DNA of 64,000 bases from Aquilaria yunnanensis (taxonomy: Eukaryota > Streptophyta > Magnoliopsida > Malvales > Thymelaeaceae): NCBI GenBank assembly GCA_039654915.1, contig CM077593.1:35930501-35994500 (forward strand), given 5' to 3'. Below the pieces are notes generated by a model. The model was not told the DNA's origin and did not search any database. It saw only the letters and a list, made by a program, of their open reading frames with translations. A program made the position numbers and the translations under genes. Positions 43,772 through 57,540 of the stretch are shown here, piece by piece. How positions within the stretch are numbered: the stretch's first letter is position 1; each line of letters starts with the position of its first letter.

Positions 43772-45872
43772 TTTGGCGCCATCTGTGGGAACCCGCTCTG
43801 AGATTGCCGTCGTTGAAACTCGGCGTCCTAAGGACAAGGGACTCCCGAGGTCTCCGTCCGCGCCTGAGACACAACCGGCTGCTGAGCAAACACTCCCAGG
43901 GACTTCTACGTCTGAGGAAGATCGCCCTCTAGTAATCACTATGAGCTTTATGAGGGAGTTTCAGCGTTCGGTCGTGGCCGAAATGACACAGCAGATCGAC
44001 CGAAGATGGTCACAGCAGACACAGGCCCAAAAACCTCCCTCACCTGCACGCCCTCGGGAGAAAAGTCAGAGGTCGACCCATCGCAGTTCGGGAAGTGTAG
44101 ACCCGCGCGAAGAGTCATCCACGGAGAGTATACCCCTCGGGAAACGGCCTGTGGGACAAACTGGGTCCAAACGACCAAAAGTCTCACGGCGAAGGAGTTC
44201 GTTGCCTGAGGTGAGGTTCGTATCCCCTCAGCACCGAACTCGCTCCCCGAAGAGGCGTCGACGATCTCTCTTCCCTGAAGAAGGGCCTAGTGCCACCGTG
44301 CTTATGGAGAGGATATTAGCACGGTTAGATAGGGTGGAGAAACAAATGGCCAGAAAACCCGTTTGGGACAGTCTCACGGGAGCATTCTGCGAAGATGGGT
44401 CCCCGTTCACCCAGACCGTGGCCGAGGCAGCCATGCCAGGTGACTTCAGAGTACCTCGGTTGGAGATTTATGATGGCCGTACCGATCCACAGGCCCATCT
44501 GATGAAGTACAGACGCAGCATGATAATGCACGGTGCTGACGACGCTACCATGTGTAAGTGCTTCGAAGTCACCCTCACAGGGCCAGCAACTGCGTGGTAC
44601 AATTCATTGCCTTCGGGGACCATCACTGAGTTCCAGGAGTTGTCCACGGCCTTCACGCAGCAATTCATTGGGAGTCGACCTACTGCGAAGATGCCTGTCC
44701 AGATGTTCGACATAGAGCAGAGGAACGGAGAAACCATCCGAGACTATGTCGAAAGATTCAACAGGGAAGCTCTTAGCGTCCCCGACTTTCGGCCCGAAGT
44801 CCGCATTCTTGCCATGACACGGGGCCTTCGGCGAGACTCACAGCTGTTCTACGAGTTCTCGAAGGACCCCCCGGAGACCCTCGGAGAATTTTACCGAAGG
44901 GCAGAACAGCACATGACCGCCGAGGAACTAAGAATTGCTGGGCCGAAGTCCGATCACCACCGCGCCGAAGGGTCCAATCAACAAGCTCGGCATCCGACCG
45001 AATAGGCAGGACGACCTCGGAGGATGCAGGGAAGGAAACCCCAAAGTTTCACACCAATGAGCACTACACGGACCAACATCTTCATGGCGCTGGAAAGGCA
45101 AGGGACGCAAATTCGGTGACCAAGGGCCCTGACCGCCGATAATAAGAAGAATGCAAAGAAGTTCTGCCAGTTTCATCGCGACCACGGTCATGACACCGAA
45201 GACTGCTTCCAGCTGAAGAAGTACATAGAGTCGCTGATAAAGCAGGGCCAACTTCGGAAATACCTGCCGATGCCATCCCCGAAAGGTAAAAAAATGGAGG
45301 AAGAAAGGGCCGAAGATGAGGACTATGACTCCGACAGGCGGAGAAACCGAAGTCCAAAAAGGCGCCCTCCACCTCCGACAAGGGTTATCCAAACAATCAC
45401 CACGGGGCTCCCATCCTCGAAAAGAAAGCGGAAGGCCAGAGAAATTGCAGTCATGGAATATCAAAATCCAGCAAAGAAGCTGGCCCGCAAAGATGGATCC
45501 ACCGTCATTTTTCCCTACGAGGATCCGCTGCTGATCATGGCGAGGATAGGGAACTGGGACGTCAAAAGGGTGCTACTTGATGATGGGTCAAATGCGGACA
45601 TCCTATTCTCGCACTTACTGCCGAGCTTGGGCATCTCCAGCAGCGAGCTTAAGCCAGTCACCTCACCAACCTTCGGGGTGGGACCATCCGAACTGCCCGT
45701 TCTCGGATGGATCGACCTCCCACTGATGATGAGAGGGACTTCGGTAGACGGAACAGCTGAGTTGTATGCCTCCACAATGGCGAGGTTCATCGTCATGGAC
45801 GTCCCGTCCTCGTACAACGCCATCCTTGGAAGGCAGACACAGGGAAACCTGCACATTCGCCCTGATGTGTAG
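43740..45872 (+). pseudogene. T2 gag and aspartic protease, broken by three stops
   Basis: 421 codons from ATG 43740 inside the LTR, reading through the primer-binding site, with the basic N-terminus and gag core (VQMFDIEQRNGETIRDYVER). Unlike T1 the tryptophan in KPVWD is kept. TAG at 45003-45005 replaces the CAG of T1, TGA at 45117-45119 replaces CGA, and TAG at 45870-45872 replaces AAG. Between them the frame holds the His/Cys motif (CQFHRDHGHDTEDC) and the protease box VLLDDGSNADILF. So T1 and T2 broke independently at different sites. Confidence 0.9.
43774..43791 (+). promoter_or_regulatory. T2 primer-binding site
   Basis: TGGCGCCATCTGTGGGAA, 2 nt after the LTR end, same position and type as in T1 and B. 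Primer tRNA not identified. Confidence 0.7.
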
Positions 45873-48458
45873 TACTTGACTGTCACATTCGCCACCAAGG
45901 ATGGAGATGCAGAGATCTTCATAGATCAGGCCGAGGTAAGAAAGGTGTTTGTGAAAGCACGAAGGGCCCCGGCGAGCAACTTCGCACAAACAATGGAGGG
46001 AAAGGCGCCAGAAAAAGGCAAAGAAGAAGATCTCGCAAAAGCGAAAATGGAAACAGTAGAACTTATCCCAGGACAATCTACCCGAATAGGGAAGAGCTTG
46101 GCCGAAGGTGAGAAAGAAAACCTTGTATCTTTTTTGCTGAAAAATAAAGATCTGTTTGCCTACTCGCCGAAAGTATGCCAGGGGTAAACTCTGGCATAAT
46201 ACAGCATAGCCTCAAAGTAAGCCTGAAAGCAAAACCTATCTGGCAAAAGAAACGAAGCATCTCAGCCCACAAGAGCAGCTTTGTCAAAACCGAGGTCCAA
46301 CGTCTGTTACACGCCAAAGTCATCAGGGAGGTGAAGTACCCCGAATGGTTAAGCAATGTGGTCATTGCCACAAAAGAAGGCAGCAGCAAACTCCGGATGT
46401 GCATCGACTTCAGAAACTTGAACGATGCTTGCCCGAAAGACTCATACCCTCTGCCGCCAATAGATCAACTGGTAGATTCAACTGCCGAATACGGGCTCCT
46501 AAGTTTCCTAGACGCCTTCAGTGGCTACCATCAAATAAGGATGGACCCCGAAGATGAAGAAAAAATCGCCTTCATCACCGAGGGAGGAACATACTGCTAT
46601 GTCAGGATGCCCTTCGGGCTCAAAAATGCAGGAGCCACCTACCAAAGGTTGATGAACAAGGTCTTTAAAGACCAAATGGGGAGAAACATGGAGGTATATG
46701 TTGATGATATGATAGTCAAGAGCAAGCTGCCTAGCTATCACGTTGCAGATCTAGAGGAAACCTTCCAAAAGCTCAGAGCCTTCAGGATTCGGCTCAATCC
46801 TGAAAAGTGCATCTTCGGGGTAACCTCGGGAAAATTCCTTAGATACATGGTATCCGAAAGAGGCATTGACGCTAACCCCGAGAAGATTAAGGCGCTGCTT
46901 GAGTTCCGAACTCCTGCCACAGTCAAAGACATGCAGAGGCTCACCGGAAGAATAACCTCCCTGAGTAGATTCATTTCCAGGTACGGAGATAGGTGTCGAC
47001 CTTTCTTCAAAGTCCTCACAAAGGCAGCAAAAATGGAAGGCGACCTCGGAAGGAATGATCACCCTTGGGGTGAAGATTGCCAAAAGGCCTGGGAAGAACT
47101 CAAAGTCTACCTGGCTAGCCTGCCGACTCTGCGACAACCTCGGGAGGGAGAACCCCTCGTTTTGTACCTCGCCGTCACCGAGAAAGCTGTAAGCTCGGTC
47201 CTCGTGAAAGAAGAAGGGCCAAAGCAATGGCCAGTCTATTACGTCAGCAAATCCCTGCATGGCGCCGAAGTCAGGTACCCTCTGCTTTAAAAAGCTATAT
47301 ACGCCTTGGTGCTTGCAGGGAGAAGGCTGCGACCATACTTTCAGGCTCACCCCATCATCGTCCGAAGTAGTCTACCGCCACGGGATGTTATGAAGAAAGT
47401 TGATCATTCGGGAAGGCTCTCCAAATGGTGCATAGAGCTTGGCGAACACGAAATCATATATGAACCTCGGAAGGCCATAAAAGGTCAAGCACTGGCAGAC
47501 TTTATCGCCGAAGTACCCACCACTAAGGAAAGCCATATGGATCCGAACGGAGGTGAGCTAGAGTGGACCTTACATGTTGACGGAGCCTCGGGATCCGAAC
47601 ACCAGGGAGCTGGAGTAATTATCAGAGGACCCGAAGGCCTAGAGGTAAAGAAGGCTATTAAGTTCAGCTTCAGCGTCACTAACAACGTGGCAGAGTATGA
47701 AGCCCTCATAGCAGGATTACGCTTGGCCAGAAGGATTGGCATGAGAAACTTGAAGGCTCACAGCGATTCCCAGCTGGTAGTTCGGCAGATGGCAGGAGAT
47801 TATGGGGCGAAGGACCCAATCTTGGCAAAATACCACGAGCTGGTAACAAAGCTCATCCAAGAGTTTGACGCCGTACGGATCGAAAATGTACCTCGGCGGA
47901 ATAACACAGAGGCAGATTGCTTGGCGAAGTCAAAAACATACACTGAGGTGCTAGATCACCCGAGCATCTCAGTGCTGAGCATAGCGACCTCGGGAAAGGG
48001 ATGGAAAGATCCCATAAAAAGATACCTCGCAGAAAATGTACTCCCCGAAGACCCCGGCGACGCTGCAAAACTGTGAAGACGCTCAGGCCGATTCTTCCTG
48101 ATTGGTGAAGAATTATACCGACAGGGATATGCAAACCCGCTGCAAAGATGTGTGGATGAAGAGGATACTAAAATGGTCCTTGAAGAGGTCCACGAAGGCA
48201 TGTGTGGTTCACATATTGGAACTAATGCCCTTACGGCGGTGATACTTCGCCAAGGATACTTCTGGCCTACCCTGAGAAAGGATGCAAGGCAGTTCGTCCG
48301 AAAATGTGGTAGTTGCCAGAAACACACGAACATCCAGAGGGCACCCTCGAAAATGGTATCCTCGGCTGACTATCCTTGGCCCTTCGCAGTCTGGGGCATA
48401 GACCTTATTGGGCCACTCCCCTCAGCCCCCGGAGGCGTGAAATTCTGCGTGGTAGTGG
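45873..48458 (+). pseudogene. T2 pol: RT, RNase H, archaeal-type RNase H, integrase start; broken and truncated
   Basis: Linker frame 45876-46187. A one-base loss near 46170 (CCGAAAGTATGCC against CCGAAAGATATGCC in T1) moves pol to another frame. RT 46175-47290 has LRMCIDFRNLN, MPFGLKNAGATYQRLMN and YVDDMIVKS, then RNase H; TAA 47288-47290 replaces the CAA of T1. aRH is in 47306-48076 (HVDGASG, NNVAEYEALIAG, AHSDSQLVV), ending at TGA 48074-48076 where T1 has CGA. The integrase zinc region HEGMCGSHIG...CGSCQKH keeps the histidine lost in T1. The coding sequence stops at WGIDLIGP...GVKFCVV, where the Copia LTR begins. Confidence 0.9.
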
Positions 48459-49639
48459 TGTTAGTATTGTGCCCAAAAGGCCAATCATGAGATGATTGTA
48501 TTTTTACACATTGAGTCATGATATTTTATTGAGGCATTAATCCAGCAATTATGTTTGTTGTTTTGTTTCTGTGTAACGTAATAAACATAATTGTAACCCT
48601 AGAATAATGATATTCTTAAATGTCCCTAGTCTAGTATTATTGTGGAGCGGGTTGCAATAATACATAATGACTAGCATATGTGGAGACTAATATGAGATAT
48701 GTAGTCTACATATGGGTACAAGTTGGAGAACTTGTGTACTGGACCGACCCACCATGAGAACACTTCATGGATCGTTATATGAGTGTCATAAGTGATTCTC
48801 ATAGTGATCATGGTATATGTAGTGCTTCGACCTAAGATCATCAAGGTTCCCTACATGTGAGTCACATACTTTGATACTTTCCTTTGTTGCTCGTAACTGA
48901 GTGAACTTGAAGGAGGTCATTGGGTATGTCACATATCATGCGGAGGGATTTGAATGATCAAGATGGGATTTGTCCCTCCTATGTAACGGGAGTGATATCT
49001 TTGGGCCCCTTGATAGAGTGAGACTTAGAAAATGCATGGCCATGCTCCGATGAGTTGATATATGATATCAATGTCATCAGTTTAAGTTAGTCTACTCGGT
49101 AATCAAGAAACCAAAGATTGGGCTATACGAGAGTGACACATTCCATGTCTCGTGCTTAGTCTTGATATCTTGGACAAAGGGACAATGGCATATATCGGTG
49201 ATGATCATAAAGGATTAGTCGATTCACCGACAATCTTGTCACTTGGGTAGCAATGATGTGTTGCTAGACACCGCTCATTGCTTATGATCATAAATGTGAT
49301 TTATGATCATTGCCAACATGGCAAGAGCCTATTGGGTCGCACACATAGAGCTATTTGGATCATTAGAGTGCATGGGCTAATTATTTGGGTTATGGTTTCA
49401 CTTTAATTTCGTATTAATAATGGGCCAAGGAGTTGAGCCATTATTAAGCCCGAAATTAAATCCTAATTGGATTAGGGCTTTGAAACCCATTAAGCCTGGA
49501 AGTTGAGTCTCACTATAAATACAACTTTTAAGTGAGAAATTCGCAGGTCTCCTTGCCCTAGCCTCCCAAAAGGACAGCCGCACTCTTCTCTTGCAATTCC
49601 TTGGAGGACGCAAGCTAGCACTGCGAGCGCAAGAGAAAC
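48459..49639 (+). repeat. Copia 5' LTR, first 1181 bp
   Basis: TGTTAGTATTGTGCCC... to AAGAGAAAC, interrupted by the Tekay-like element. TATAAATA at 49514-49521 is the likely TATA box. The interruption falls 118 bp downstream of it, in the R/U5 part, so transcripts from here would enter the inserted element. Confidence 0.92.
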
Positions 49640-52392
49640 TGTAATGCCCGGACAATCCAAAGTGATTAGGTCCCGGGTTAAATGGATTTGGAGCATAAGA
49701 ATTTTTCCTTAATTAGGAATTTAGCTCAATTAAATTGAGAAGACAATATGGCATGTGCATAATTGAGTGTTGAACATCTTAAAAATAAGCTTGGCTTAGG
49801 CCAAGAGAAATAGTAATGAAAATGGTGGTTTTTAAAGATGAGGGACTAAATTGAACAAAGGGATTTTTAGTGGTTGGGCTCAATTGCCCAAATTTAGAAA
49901 GTTGGAGGACTAAAGGGGGAATTATGCCATTTTAATGGCTTTGGATGCCTTAGCCAGCCATGCCCCTCCAATTCCCAATATTTTATGTCACCTTCCTCCA
50001 AATCCTATTATTTTAATCCACCTCCCACCCTTAATCATTACCTTGGATTCTTTCTTCACCTACTTTTGACTTTTTCTACCAAACTTACACAAAAGTCTTC
50101 CAATTAGTCTTCATCTCTTTTAATCTTGTCTCCCACCTTCCAAGCACATTATACACTCATTTTTCTTCCCATATGGCTGGCCATTACCTTCCCACACATT
50201 AAAACATAATCACTCCACTCATTCAAAGCCATTTGCTCTCAAACTCTCTCATTCTCTCTCCATTTTCTTCCATACCAAGTCTCATCATTCCAAACACATT
50301 TCCAACTCTTTTCTCATCCAAATATTCGTCCATAGCTAGAAATAATCATTCCTCAAATTAAAACCAAGTATTCTTGGTTGAATTCAAGCTCTAAGACCAT
50401 AAAGAGCAAGAATCAGATGAAGAATTCAAAGAAAACCAAGGAGGAAAATTTGGCCATTTCCATTTCTTGGAGGTTTTAAGCTCTACTCAAGCAACTCTTT
50501 GTGTGATTGAGTTTCTAAGTTCATTAGAAGCAAGAAATCAAGAAGAAGCTTGAAGAACATCAAGCACAATAAATTGGCGTTACCTCTTCTGTGAGGTTCT
50601 GTAAGTGTACACCAAGTGTTCTTGGTATTTTGTGTTATTTGGGTTAATCACCAAGATTTCTTGGTATCTTATGGTTACTAATAAAATTCGGCCCATCTTG
50701 GTTCTTATGCTAGAAAACAATTTCTAGAGTCAACAAGCAAGGAAAATGAAGGAAAATAAGCTTCTAAAGCTTTCGGTGTTGTGGGTAAGGATTCCTATAC
50801 TCACTTTATTGCATGGCCTAGTTCCATGGATTTTTTGTGTGAGTATTCGGGCCCCTAGGTGATGGTCAAAGAACCATGTGATCCTAGGAGTGCTAAGAGG
50901 GCTTAAGTTATGTTATTCCTTCGGCAATTCTGTTTTGCTCATGAGCTAAGTTAAGTAAGCAAGCATTATGGGCTAGGAGTTAAGGCGGCCACCTTAATTC
51001 CTATGCTAAGTGAGCTCTCCGAAAACATTAAGTATATGAAATTAATGAACTAAAACTTGAGGGATGCTTGCTGCCCTTCTGTGAACAAAGTGTTAAGTGG
51101 CGTGTGTTTGTGTGCTTCTTTGATTTGTTGTGCATGCTAACCCCCGATTATGATATTATTGCTATATGCATGTATCTTTTTGTTTTCTTTGTCTTTATGT
51201 TTCCTTTGCAGGAATAAGGATTATTTTGCCATTACATTCTTGGCATATGTTAGGCCTTGGAGGCCATAAGTTAGGCATTGGATGCCACGAAATCCTTATT
51301 GAGTTTTATAACTCACCCGCCCTACTCTACTTTTGTAGGTAAAGGTTTGCTTGAAAGATCAAGCTAAGAGTCTTGAGTACTCTTTCTGTATTCTAAGGTT
51401 GGATTTGTGTATGGTATTGCTCAAAATATTCTAAGTATTCTAAGTATATAAGCTGCTTGTAAACAAGCTAAAAAAATGTGGACTTTCTGTGCAGGACTTG
51501 AAGTCTTAGAATTGTGGGAACAAGGTCTATTAAGGTGGAAATTTGTGTTCCATGGCTTTGTGAATTTATGGGTTGCTTTTAAGCATGTTTTTGTTGGTCT
51601 AACTTTAGTGACCAAATTATGGACTTAGCTAAAATTTGGCCAAAACTTGGCTTTGGGCTTGTATTATGGACTTGGACATTTTCGGGTATTTTTATTGCTT
51701 GGTGGACTTACCAAGGCCCATGCATGAATTTATGGGTTATGTTTTCATGAAATTTGAAGCATGTTGAAATTGGGCTTAAATAAGAACTTGAAAATTTTGA
51801 TTTTATTCTTGGTTAATTTTGGGCCATATGCATGTTAAGTACTAAAAGGTCCATAAGCCCATGTCTATGTTAAAAGCATGCAATGTTTGGCTATGTATGC
51901 TCACTTAGTAAAGAACATGCAAGTAAACTTAGAAAAAGCATGAAATTGGATGCCTGTGTAAAGTTTGGCTAATAAGAAATTTAAGTGCACATATGTGAAT
52001 TAATACATGCCTAAGCATTAGTTGCATTTAAAGGCATTAAGTGATTATGTGCACTAGTGAACTCCAAAACGCATAAGCATGCAAAGCATATGCATGAAAA
52101 TAAGTTTTTAAACTTAAGTTGGTGTTTTAGTTGCCATGCATATTCTTGGCTAAGCTCGGTAAAGACCATGAAAATGAACACATGAAATCCACATAGGCAC
52201 TAGCTTGTTTCTGAGAGCACATCAACTTAACCTTAATTAAAGAACTTAACGAGCTAGTACCGATAAGTATCCTGGGGTTCGTGCCTATAAGTCTTAGTGA
52301 GTTTTAAAAGCCCCTTCTGTGTAATGAAAACTTCCGCTGCATGTTTTAAGTAATCAGGCCCAAATGGGCCAGGGGCAGTTTAGGGCACGACA
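49640..52392 (+). repeat. Tekay-like 5' LTR
   Basis: 2753 bp, TGTAATGCCCGG...GGGCACGACA. No gene inside; a 64-codon minus-strand frame is repeated in the other LTR only because the LTRs are identical there. Confidence 0.96.
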
Positions 52393-52395
52393 GCT

Positions 52396-52407
52396 TGGTA
52401 TCAGAGC
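52396..52407 (+). promoter_or_regulatory. Tekay-like primer-binding site, initiator tRNA-Met
   Basis: TGGTATCAGAGC, 3 nt after the LTR end, the classic complement of plant initiator tRNA-Met. Confidence 0.9.
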
Positions 52408-52494
52408 ACAGTTGCTCTTAAGGACCAAAGTTTTGGTCTATGATTCTTAGTATAGACTTGTTCCCACATAGGTTAAGTCCATTAATGAATATTT

Positions 52495-55400
52495 ATGAAT
52501 ATTGAGCAATTGTGTGCCTTGCCTGTTGTTAATTCCAGGATGAGAACCAGAAATACGAACCGAGGCCGAAATGAAAGTGAAACTTCCCATCAGGGGAATG
52601 AAAATGCTGGCTTTGTGCCAGAGGCCCAAGTTAGGCCTTCTGAGCTCATAAGGGCTAATGTTACTGGGCCTAGCATTGATGCCCACGAAAGAAGAGAGGC
52701 AAGAATGGAAGCAATGATGGAAGCTATGCAGGCCAATATGGCCCAATTAGCAGCTAGCATGCAGATTCTGGCAAGGGGTCAAGCCCAAGTCCCAGAGCCT
52801 ACTGGGCAACAAAGAGAGCCACCAATAAGAAGGAGGCTAGGAAAAGAACCTATACTCGATGATCAAGCCAGTGAAAATGGTGATGATGAGGATGAGGAAA
52901 GGAGAAACCCAAGAGCTAGAAGGATAAGATCTGAGATTGGACAAGAACTGAGGGAAGAAGAAGAAGAAAGTCCAGATGCAGAAGAGCTAGACATAGAAGA
53001 TATTGATGGGCCTGCCCAACTCACTGTCACCACTGGAACAGTGAGGGCCCAAAGAGGGAGGCCCAATATGGATAATAGTGGAGGCCTAAGAGAAGGCCAA
53101 CTAGAGGGGTTCCTTGCCCTAAGACCACCAACATTTAAAGGAAGCTGTAATCCAGATGAAGCAGAATTTTGGAAAAACCAGATCGAAAAGATCTTTGAGA
53201 GAATGGAGGTTTCCGCTTCTCAGAAGGTCTTACTGGCAACCTTCAAACTAGAAGGAAATGCTGAGTTATGGTGGAGAGCAGTCCATAGGACATATGCTAG
53301 CAAAAATGCTAGGCGGCCTGCTCAAAGTAGAAGAGCAATGAGATGGCCCGAATTCGAACAAGTGGTTCATCAACAATACATCGGTGAAGCACAGAAAGAC
53401 CAAAAGCAGGTTGAGTTTGACCTGCTTGAGCAGAAAGAGTTCTCCGTACTGGAATACGAACAGAGATTCAGTAACCTCATACGGTACGCACCACAGTACG
53501 ATGATCGAGAGGACCTTAAGGCCAAGAGGTTCCTTCGGGGACTTAGGCCAGAGCTGAGGCAAATACTCAGAGCAGTAGGAGCCCATAAATACTACGACAT
53601 TGTACAGAGGGCTATGGCCCTAGAGCAAGAATTCAGGGAGCAAGCCATGAATGGCCCTGGAAGTACTAGTGGGATGCAAAAATTCTCTAAGAAGAGAGGC
53701 AGAGAAAGCTTGGCATATGAGCCAAGAAAGGGTAACAAAAGAGAGAAGACCGCATCCCCCTATGGGCCACAATGTGAGACATGTGGAAAATTCCATGGCC
53801 AGAAGCCATGTTATAGGCTCACTTCCGGATGCCTTAAATGTGGTGCCCAGGATCACTGGGTAAAAGACTGTCCTGTCAGGGGAGAAGATCAGAGGACCCC
53901 AGGAGGGTTTAATAACAGATGGGCACAGAGGCAATTGCCCATAAGGAGGCCCAATATGCCTCCACCCCCACAAAGAAGGGACCAAGATAAGGCCAGGAGG
54001 GGACAACCTCAGGCTACTGGAAGAATATTCCAGATTGAGACATCGATGAAAGCACGAGAGGACCCAGAGGTCAACAAAGCTGGGGAGGATGAGGAAGAAA
54101 TAGACCAGGCTAAGCTGGTCAGGAAGACTCTAAAAGGTACCATTTCCATAAATGGTTATGAAGTATCAGTTTTGTTCGATACTGGAGCATCTTTATCTAT
54201 AGTATCCTTTAAGTTAGTCAAAGATATAAACCTCGAAGTATGCAATACAGATAAAATGTACCTGGTTAAAACTGCCGGGAATGAGGTTATGATAACATAC
54301 CATATTGTAAAAGATTGCATGCTTAAGCTAGGTGAACTAGAGCTTAGAGCCGACCTGATGGTCTTGGATACTAATGGATATGACATCATCCTAGGAATGA
54401 ACTGGCTTAGTGCCAATCGGGTGGTTATAGACTGCCATGCCAGGCAACTTTATCTGCCTGGGCACAAACCTCAATCTTTGGAAAAATCTCCTGGGTTAGT
54501 CCCAGATTTTCATTTAAAGGTGGTGGAACACAAACCCTTATTACTAAAAGGTGAATACTTAGGGTTAAATGGAACAGAAGTAGAAATAGAGCTGGGTAAA
54601 ATACCCATAGTAAGAGAATTCCCTGAAGTGTTCCCCACTGATCTCCCAGGACTCCCTCCTGCAAGAGAGGTTGAGTTTGAGATCAAATTAGTGCCAGGAG
54701 CTGCACCAGCATCTATTGCTCCATACAGGATGGCTATTCCTGAAATGATGGAACTAAAGAAGCAACTGGATGAGTTGCTTGAGAAAGGTTTCATAAGGCC
54801 AAGTACATCTCCTTGGGGAGCACCTGTACTTTTTGTGAAGAAGAAAGATGGAACCCTTAGGTTGTGCATTGATTACAGGAAGCTCAATGCACTGACCATT
54901 AAGAATAAGTACCCCCTCCCAAGGATCGAGGATCTATTTGATCAGTTAAAGGGAGCTAAGGTCTTTTCCAAAATAGACCTCAGATCTGGATACTTCCAAC
55001 TGAAATTCAGGGAAGAAGATGTCCCAAAGACAGCTTTCAGGACCAGATATGGTCACTTTGAGTACACAGTGATGCCATTTGGGCTCACAAATGCACCAAC
55101 CTTTTTTATGGACCTCATGCAAAGAGTGTTTAAAGCTCATTTAGACCACTTTGTTGTGGTATTTATTGATGACATATTGGTGTACTCAAAGGATGAAGAA
55201 GCCCATAAGGAGCACCTAAGAGTGGTGCTAAGCCTGTTAAAGGAACATGAACTATATGGCAAATTAAGTAAGTGCCAATTCTGGGCTAAAGAAATTGGAT
55301 TTCTCGGACATGTAATCAATGAGCATGGTTTAGCTGTTGATCCCGAGAAAATTAAAGCTGTCTTGGAATGGAAGCAACCTCAGACTGTGAGGGACATAAG

Positions 55401-57528
55401 AAGCTTCTTGGGACTTGCTGGCTATTACAGGAGATTTGTGCCTAAATTTTCTGTACTAGCAGCTCCGCTCACTCAATTGACAAGAAAGGACCAAAAGTTT
55501 GAGTGGAGTGAGCAATGCGAGGCTAGCTTCCGAGAACTTAAGGAAAGATTGACTACAGCCCCAATACTGGTTCTACCAGACCCTACTAAGGAGTATATAG
55601 TTTACACGGATGCTTCTCGAGTTGGGCTGGGCTGTGTCTTAATGCAAGGGAAGCAAGCAATAGCCTATGGATCAAGACAATTAAGGCCTCATGAGAAGAA
55701 TTATCCAGTTCATGATCTGGAATTAGCGGCAGTGATCTTTGCTCTGAAGCAATGGAGGCACTACCTACTTGGAGGCAGATTCCAAGTCTTCACAGACCAC
55801 AAGAGTCTAAGGTACCTGTTTACACAAAAGGACCTGAACATGAGGCAAAGAAGATGGTTTGAGTACCTGAAAGATTTTGAGTGCGTCATCGAGTATACGG
55901 CTGGAAAAGCCAATGTGGTAGCTGATGCTCTCAGTAGGAAGTACACGGGAATACTCAAAGCCACTAGAGAGCCTACCGAGGCAGAGGTACTCAGTTTATC
56001 TGGGTTGGCCCAAGATTGGGATAAGTGGGAAATGGACCAAGTAAAGGTCTTAACTATTAGGACTGAGTGGAAAGACCTAATTCAGGAAGCTCAGCTTCAA
56101 GATGAGGAGATTCCCAGGATCTCTGGGCAGAAACAAGGAAAATTGTATCAAGGATTTTCCTTTAAGGCTGGAATATTATATTTCCGAGATAGGATTTATG
56201 TGCCAAATAAGGATGGAATCAGGCAACAAATCCTAGAAGAAGCCCACTCCAGTTTGATGAGTATGCATCCTGGAGCTCAGAAAATGTATAAGGATTTGAA
56301 ATCCCATTTCTGGTGGCCATATATGAAGCAAGAGATTGGTGCTTCTGTGGCTAAGTGTATGACTTGTCAACAAGTCAAAGTGGAGCACCAGAGACCTGGT
56401 GGAAAATTACAGAGCTTACCTATACCAGAAAGAAAATGGGGATCCATATCCATGGACTTTGTAGTGGGTTTGCCACTGACCCGAAGAAAGTGTAATACAA
56501 TCTGGGTCATAGTGGATAGATTGACTAAGGCAGCCCACTTCTTGCCCATAAACCTTACAGACTCCCTGGAGAAATTAGCCCAACTATACGTTAAGGAGAT
56601 AGTAAGGCTACATGGTGTACCGGACGATATTGTCTCGGATCGAGACCCAAGATTTGTTTCCAGATTCTGGAAGTCCTTACACCATGCCTTGGGCACTAAG
56701 TTAAAGTTTAGTTCTGCATACCATCCTCAAACGGATGGACAGACTGAAAGAACCATTCAGACATTGGAAGATATGTTAAGGTGTTGTGTTATTGACTTCC
56801 AAGGAGAATGGGATAAACACTTGCCTTTAGTGGAGTTTTCATACAACAATAGCCATCACTCAGTGATTGGCATGGCACCTTATGAAGCACTCTATGGAAG
56901 AAGATGCATAACTCCACACTGCTGGCATGAGCCAGGTGATAAGTTGGAAATTGGCCCAGAACTCATAAGAGAAACTACTGGGAAGATTAAGCAAATCCAG
57001 GAAAGGATTAAGACTGCCAACAATAGGCAAGAATCATATGCCAACCTCAAGAAAAGAAGAGACCTGGAGTTCCAGGTAGGAGACCAAGTATGGTTAAAAG
57101 TATCTCCTATGAAAGGAGTAATGAGGTTTGGAAAACGGGGAAAATTAGCCCCGAGGTATGTAGGACCATACCTAATACTCGCAAGAGTAGGAAATGTAGC
57201 CTACAAGTTAGAGCTACCGCCTGAGCTGGGACATGTACATGACACATTCCATGTAAGCCTATTGAAGAAGTGTGTATTTGATCCTAAACAAGTGGTACAT
57301 GTCACTAGTGTTCCCATCACCCAAGATCTCACCTATGAAGAAGAACCAATTCGGGTATTGGCAAAGGACACTAGGAAGCTCAGAAGTAAGTGGATATCGA
57401 TGGTAAAAGTCCAATGGACTAACCATTCTGAGGAGGAGGCCACATGGGAGGTTGAAGCTGAAATGCTTAAGAATTATCCTGATATCTTCCCTAAACTTCT
57501 AGGAAATTTGGAGGACCAAATTTCTTAA
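52495..57528 (+). CDS. Tekay-like gag-pol polyprotein with C-terminal chromodomain, intact, 1677 codons
   Basis: One uninterrupted frame. The likelier start is Met16 at 52540 ([11 protein letters not shown]), as the first 15 residues look like leader. Order: acidic/Arg-rich N-terminus; gag core from about residue 203 ([17 protein letters not shown]); zinc knuckle [14 protein letters not shown] near 445; protease [12 protein letters not shown] near 560; RT from about 700 ([11 protein letters not shown], catalytic FIDDILVYS near 890); RNase H ([10 protein letters not shown] near 1035, ADALSR near 1142); integrase zinc region H-x-HPGAQ...CMTCQQ near 1255-1295, then SMDFVVG, SDRDPRF and TDGQTER for the DDE residues; chromodomain-like tail [18 protein letters not shown] near 1640. 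Chromodomains direct chromovirus integration to particular chromatin. All visible catalytic residues are present. Confidence 0.95.
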   Translation: MNIEQLCALPVVNSRMRTRNTNRGRNESETSHQGNENAGFVPEAQVRPSELIRANVTGPSIDAHERREARMEAMMEAMQANMAQLAASMQILARGQAQVPEPTGQQREPPIRRRLGKEPILDDQASENGDDEDEERRNPRARRIRSEIGQELREEEEESPDAEELDIEDIDGPAQLTVTTGTVRAQRGRPNMDNSGGLREGQLEGFLALRPPTFKGSCNPDEAEFWKNQIEKIFERMEVSASQKVLLATFKLEGNAELWWRAVHRTYASKNARRPAQSRRAMRWPEFEQVVHQQYIGEAQKDQKQVEFDLLEQKEFSVLEYEQRFSNLIRYAPQYDDREDLKAKRFLRGLRPELRQILRAVGAHKYYDIVQRAMALEQEFREQAMNGPGSTSGMQKFSKKRGRESLAYEPRKGNKREKTASPYGPQCETCGKFHGQKPCYRLTSGCLKCGAQDHWVKDCPVRGEDQRTPGGFNNRWAQRQLPIRRPNMPPPPQRRDQDKARRGQPQATGRIFQIETSMKAREDPEVNKAGEDEEEIDQAKLVRKTLKGTISINGYEVSVLFDTGASLSIVSFKLVKDINLEVCNTDKMYLVKTAGNEVMITYHIVKDCMLKLGELELRADLMVLDTNGYDIILGMNWLSANRVVIDCHARQLYLPGHKPQSLEKSPGLVPDFHLKVVEHKPLLLKGEYLGLNGTEVEIELGKIPIVREFPEVFPTDLPGLPPAREVEFEIKLVPGAAPASIAPYRMAIPEMMELKKQLDELLEKGFIRPSTSPWGAPVLFVKKKDGTLRLCIDYRKLNALTIKNKYPLPRIEDLFDQLKGAKVFSKIDLRSGYFQLKFREEDVPKTAFRTRYGHFEYTVMPFGLTNAPTFFMDLMQRVFKAHLDHFVVVFIDDILVYSKDEEAHKEHLRVVLSLLKEHELYGKLSKCQFWAKEIGFLGHVINEHGLAVDPEKIKAVLEWKQPQTVRDIRSFLGLAGYYRRFVPKFSVLAAPLTQLTRKDQKFEWSEQCEASFRELKERLTTAPILVLPDPTKEYIVYTDASRVGLGCVLMQGKQAIAYGSRQLRPHEKNYPVHDLELAAVIFALKQWRHYLLGGRFQVFTDHKSLRYLFTQKDLNMRQRRWFEYLKDFECVIEYTAGKANVVADALSRKYTGILKATREPTEAEVLSLSGLAQDWDKWEMDQVKVLTIRTEWKDLIQEAQLQDEEIPRISGQKQGKLYQGFSFKAGILYFRDRIYVPNKDGIRQQILEEAHSSLMSMHPGAQKMYKDLKSHFWWPYMKQEIGASVAKCMTCQQVKVEHQRPGGKLQSLPIPERKWGSISMDFVVGLPLTRRKCNTIWVIVDRLTKAAHFLPINLTDSLEKLAQLYVKEIVRLHGVPDDIVSDRDPRFVSRFWKSLHHALGTKLKFSSAYHPQTDGQTERTIQTLEDMLRCCVIDFQGEWDKHLPLVEFSYNNSHHSVIGMAPYEALYGRRCITPHCWHEPGDKLEIGPELIRETTGKIKQIQERIKTANNRQESYANLKKRRDLEFQVGDQVWLKVSPMKGVMRFGKRGKLAPRYVGPYLILARVGNVAYKLELPPELGHVHDTFHVSLLKKCVFDPKQVVHVTSVPITQDLTYEEEPIRVLAKDTRKLRSKWISMVKVQWTNHSEEEATWEVEAEMLKNYPDIFPKLLGNLEDQIS

Positions 57529-57537
57529 GGAGGGGAG
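57527..57537 (+). promoter_or_regulatory. Tekay-like polypurine tract
   Basis: AAGGAGGGGAG directly after the gag-pol stop and 3 nt before the 3' LTR; primes plus-strand synthesis. Confidence 0.75.
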
Positions 57538-57540
57538 TGT

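Larger units (their letters stand above)
42891..48458 (+). mobile_element. Element T2: Tat-lineage Ty3/Gypsy retrotransposon, same family as T1, 5' part
   Basis: 5' LTR (42891-43771), primer-binding site and gag-pol (43740-48458), cut in the integrase core by the Copia element at 48459. The remaining 3' part, including any antisense gene, should lie beyond the window after the Copia 3' LTR. Very similar to T1 over its whole length, so the two are one family. The 5' flank is CATAC (42886-42890). Confidence 0.92.
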